Below are positions 5,446-6,793 of a DNA stretch of 6,793 nt, piece after piece (position 1 is the first letter of the stretch; the number at the start of each line of letters is the position of its first letter). This DNA is from Deltaproteobacteria bacterium. GTDB lineage: Bacteria > Desulfobacterota > DSM-4660 > Desulfatiglandales > HGW-15. Under the pieces are notes generated by a model. That model saw only the letters and a program-made list of their open reading frames with translations. It searched no databases and was not told the DNA's origin. The DNA is taken from positions 1-6,793 of the forward strand of contig JAFDIC010000217.1 in assembly GCA_019308525.1 (NCBI GenBank). The letters run 5' to 3'. Both the position numbers and the translations under genes were made by a program.

Positions 5446-6793
5446 CTATGTGTACTCTTCTTCAGTGTAGTTGCGAAAACGGGTATATTCCTTTTCAAAG
5501 TACAACTTAAAATAGCCTGTAGGACCGTTTCGCTGCTTGGCAAGGATGATCTCCGCTACGTTCCTGTTCTCCTCTGTGGTGGGATGATATTCTTCGTCCC
5601 TGTAGATGAAGGCGATCACATCTGCATCCTGCTCTATGGCCCCACTCTCCCTGAGGTCTGAAAGCTGAGGGCGTTTGTTGGGACGGTCTTCCACTTTCCT
5701 GTTCAACTGGGAGAGGGCCAGGACAGGAACGTTGAGGTCCTTTGCAAGGGCCTTCAGGGACCTGGATATTTCAGATATCTCGAGTTGCCTTGATTCAGCA
5801 GACTGCCTCCCCTGGATCAGTTGAAGGTAATCGATGATAACAAGGCACAACTCCTGTTTCTTCATCAGCCTCCTGCACTTGGCCTTCATATCCAGCACAC
5901 TCAACCCCGAATCATCATCTATGTAGATGGGCAGTTCAGAGAGGGTATTGGCCGACTCCGTCAGTTTCATCCAGTCAGCATCCTTCAGGAAGCCCGTCCT
6001 GAGCTTTGTGGCATTGATCCCTGAATGAAACCCCAGCAACCTCATCCCCAGGTGCAGCTTTGACATCTCCAGGGAAAAGATGGCCACTCCCTTACCGGTC
6101 TTGGCCGCGGCATTGTAGCCTATGTTCAAGGCAAGGGCTGTCTTTCCCATGCTGGGCCTCCCGGCGATGATAATCAGGTCGGCCGGTTGAAGCCCCGCGG
6201 TCAGCTCGTCGAAGTCATGGAAGCTTGTAGGCACGCCGGTAACAAAGCCTTCGTGTTCGGCCACACTCTCGAGTTTCTTGAAGCTTTGCTTTACCACTTC
6301 GTTGAGTGTGGTGAACCCCTCTCCGACCTTCTCCTCTGCGATGCTGAAAATGGACTGCTCGGCCATATCCAGCAGGGATTCCGTCTCATGCCAGTCGTGA
6401 AAACAGGCGTCCGAAATCATCGAGCACTGGTTGATGAGCTTTCTTCTCACCGACAGGTCACGGACAATTTCGGCGTGGTATATAACCCCTGCCGACGTGG
6501 CCACGGCATCCGCCAGGGAGGCAAGGTAGTCATTTCCTCCAGCCTTTTCCAGGGAGTTCTTTTTTGAAAGGTGCCGGGAAAGGGTGATGAGATCTATGGG
6601 CTCGTTACTGTTATAGAGGTCGATCATCCCCTGGAATATATGGACGTGGGGCTCCCTGTAGAAGTCATCGGGTGAGAGGGTATCCATCACCTGGTTTATG
6701 GCGTCATTGTTGATCAGGATGCTTGCCAGGACCGCCTGCTCTGCTTCGACATTGTTGGGCGGAACCCTGAGTGAAGGAGCCTTTATCTTTTCC
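5446..6793 (-). CDS. dnaB: Replicative DNA helicase DnaB, 5' end beyond the right edge
   Basis: DnaB is the hexameric 5'-3' helicase of the replication fork. The frame is open to the window edge: 448 residues are visible and only a few N-terminal ones are missing. The visible part opens with LRVPPNNVEAEQAVLASIL, the conserved beginning of the N-terminal primase-interacting domain; a GTG at 6690 is internal. Numbering from the edge, the RecA-type domain starts near 190. It has Walker A GRPSMGKT (211-218), SLEMS (240-244), Walker B IDYLQLI (320-326), SQLNRKVEDR (361-370) and SDLRESGAIEQDADVI (378-393). The arginine-finger region KQRNGPTG is at 419-426. No intein interrupts the motifs. The stop is TAG at 5448-5446. 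In many bacteria dnaB follows rplI, which may lie just outside the window. It very likely shares a transcript with hflX. Confidence 0.98.
   Translation of the reverse strand, partial: EKIKAPSLRVPPNNVEAEQAVLASILINNDAINQVMDTLSPDDFYREPHVHIFQGMIDLYNSNEPIDLITLSRHLSKKNSLEKAGGNDYLASLADAVATSAGVIYHAEIVRDLSVRRKLINQCSMISDACFHDWHETESLLDMAEQSIFSIAEEKVGEGFTTLNEVVKQSFKKLESVAEHEGFVTGVPTSFHDFDELTAGLQPADLIIIAGRPSMGKTALALNIGYNAAAKTGKGVAIFSLEMSKLHLGMRLLGFHSGINATKLRTGFLKDADWMKLTESANTLSELPIYIDDDSGLSVLDMKAKCRRLMKKQELCLVIIDYLQLIQGRQSAESRQLEISEISRSLKALAKDLNVPVLALSQLNRKVEDRPNKRPQLSDLRESGAIEQDADVIAFIYRDEEYHPTTEENRNVAEIILAKQRNGPTGYFKLYFEKEYTRFRNYTEEEYT

Noticed and set aside
5217..5543. 108-codon minus-strand reading frame across the dnaB-hflX junction
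   Set aside because: It overlaps both conserved genes in another frame and carries no recognisable domain.

Overview
The window looks like chromosomal core DNA of a Desulfobacterota (deltaproteobacterial) organism, possibly from an uncultured lineage. The basis is moderate: base composition is near 50% GC, HflX is the long form with an N-terminal extension, ApbE carries a Tat signal, and a non-coding repeat resembles one I associate with sulfate-reducer genomes. No phage, insertion sequence or CRISPR array was recognised.

Layout: the left edge (1-202) holds no recognisable gene. A complete tRNA-Leu(CAG) gene lies on the minus strand at 252-338, with a probable promoter at 370-398 and an intrinsic terminator at 203-241. 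A degenerate inverted-repeat element fills 407-580. Three plus-strand genes follow. They are ribF (FMN/FAD synthesis, 669-1550), a multi-pass membrane protein of the YbhN/UPF0104 flippase-like family (1643-2662), and apbE (Tat-exported FAD:protein FMN transferase, 2752-3798). Two minus-strand genes converge on them: dnaB (replicative helicase, 5446 to beyond the right edge) and, 29 bp downstream of it, hflX (ribosome-associated GTPase, 3725-5416).

Functionally, ribF and apbE form a flavin pair. RibF makes FAD in the cytoplasm, and ApbE uses FAD outside the membrane to attach FMN to target proteins. The membrane protein between them has no assigned substrate. dnaB and hflX look like an ordinary housekeeping pair that is probably co-transcribed.

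The main oddities are two. First, an in-frame TAG interrupts ribF 31 codons before a TGA that would overlap the next gene's TTG start by 4 bp, and the sequence after the TAG still looks like the family's C-terminal helix. Second, apbE and hflX overlap tail-to-tail by 74 bp, giving HflX an unusual Ser/Thr/Pro-rich tail. I see no entirely new gene system here.
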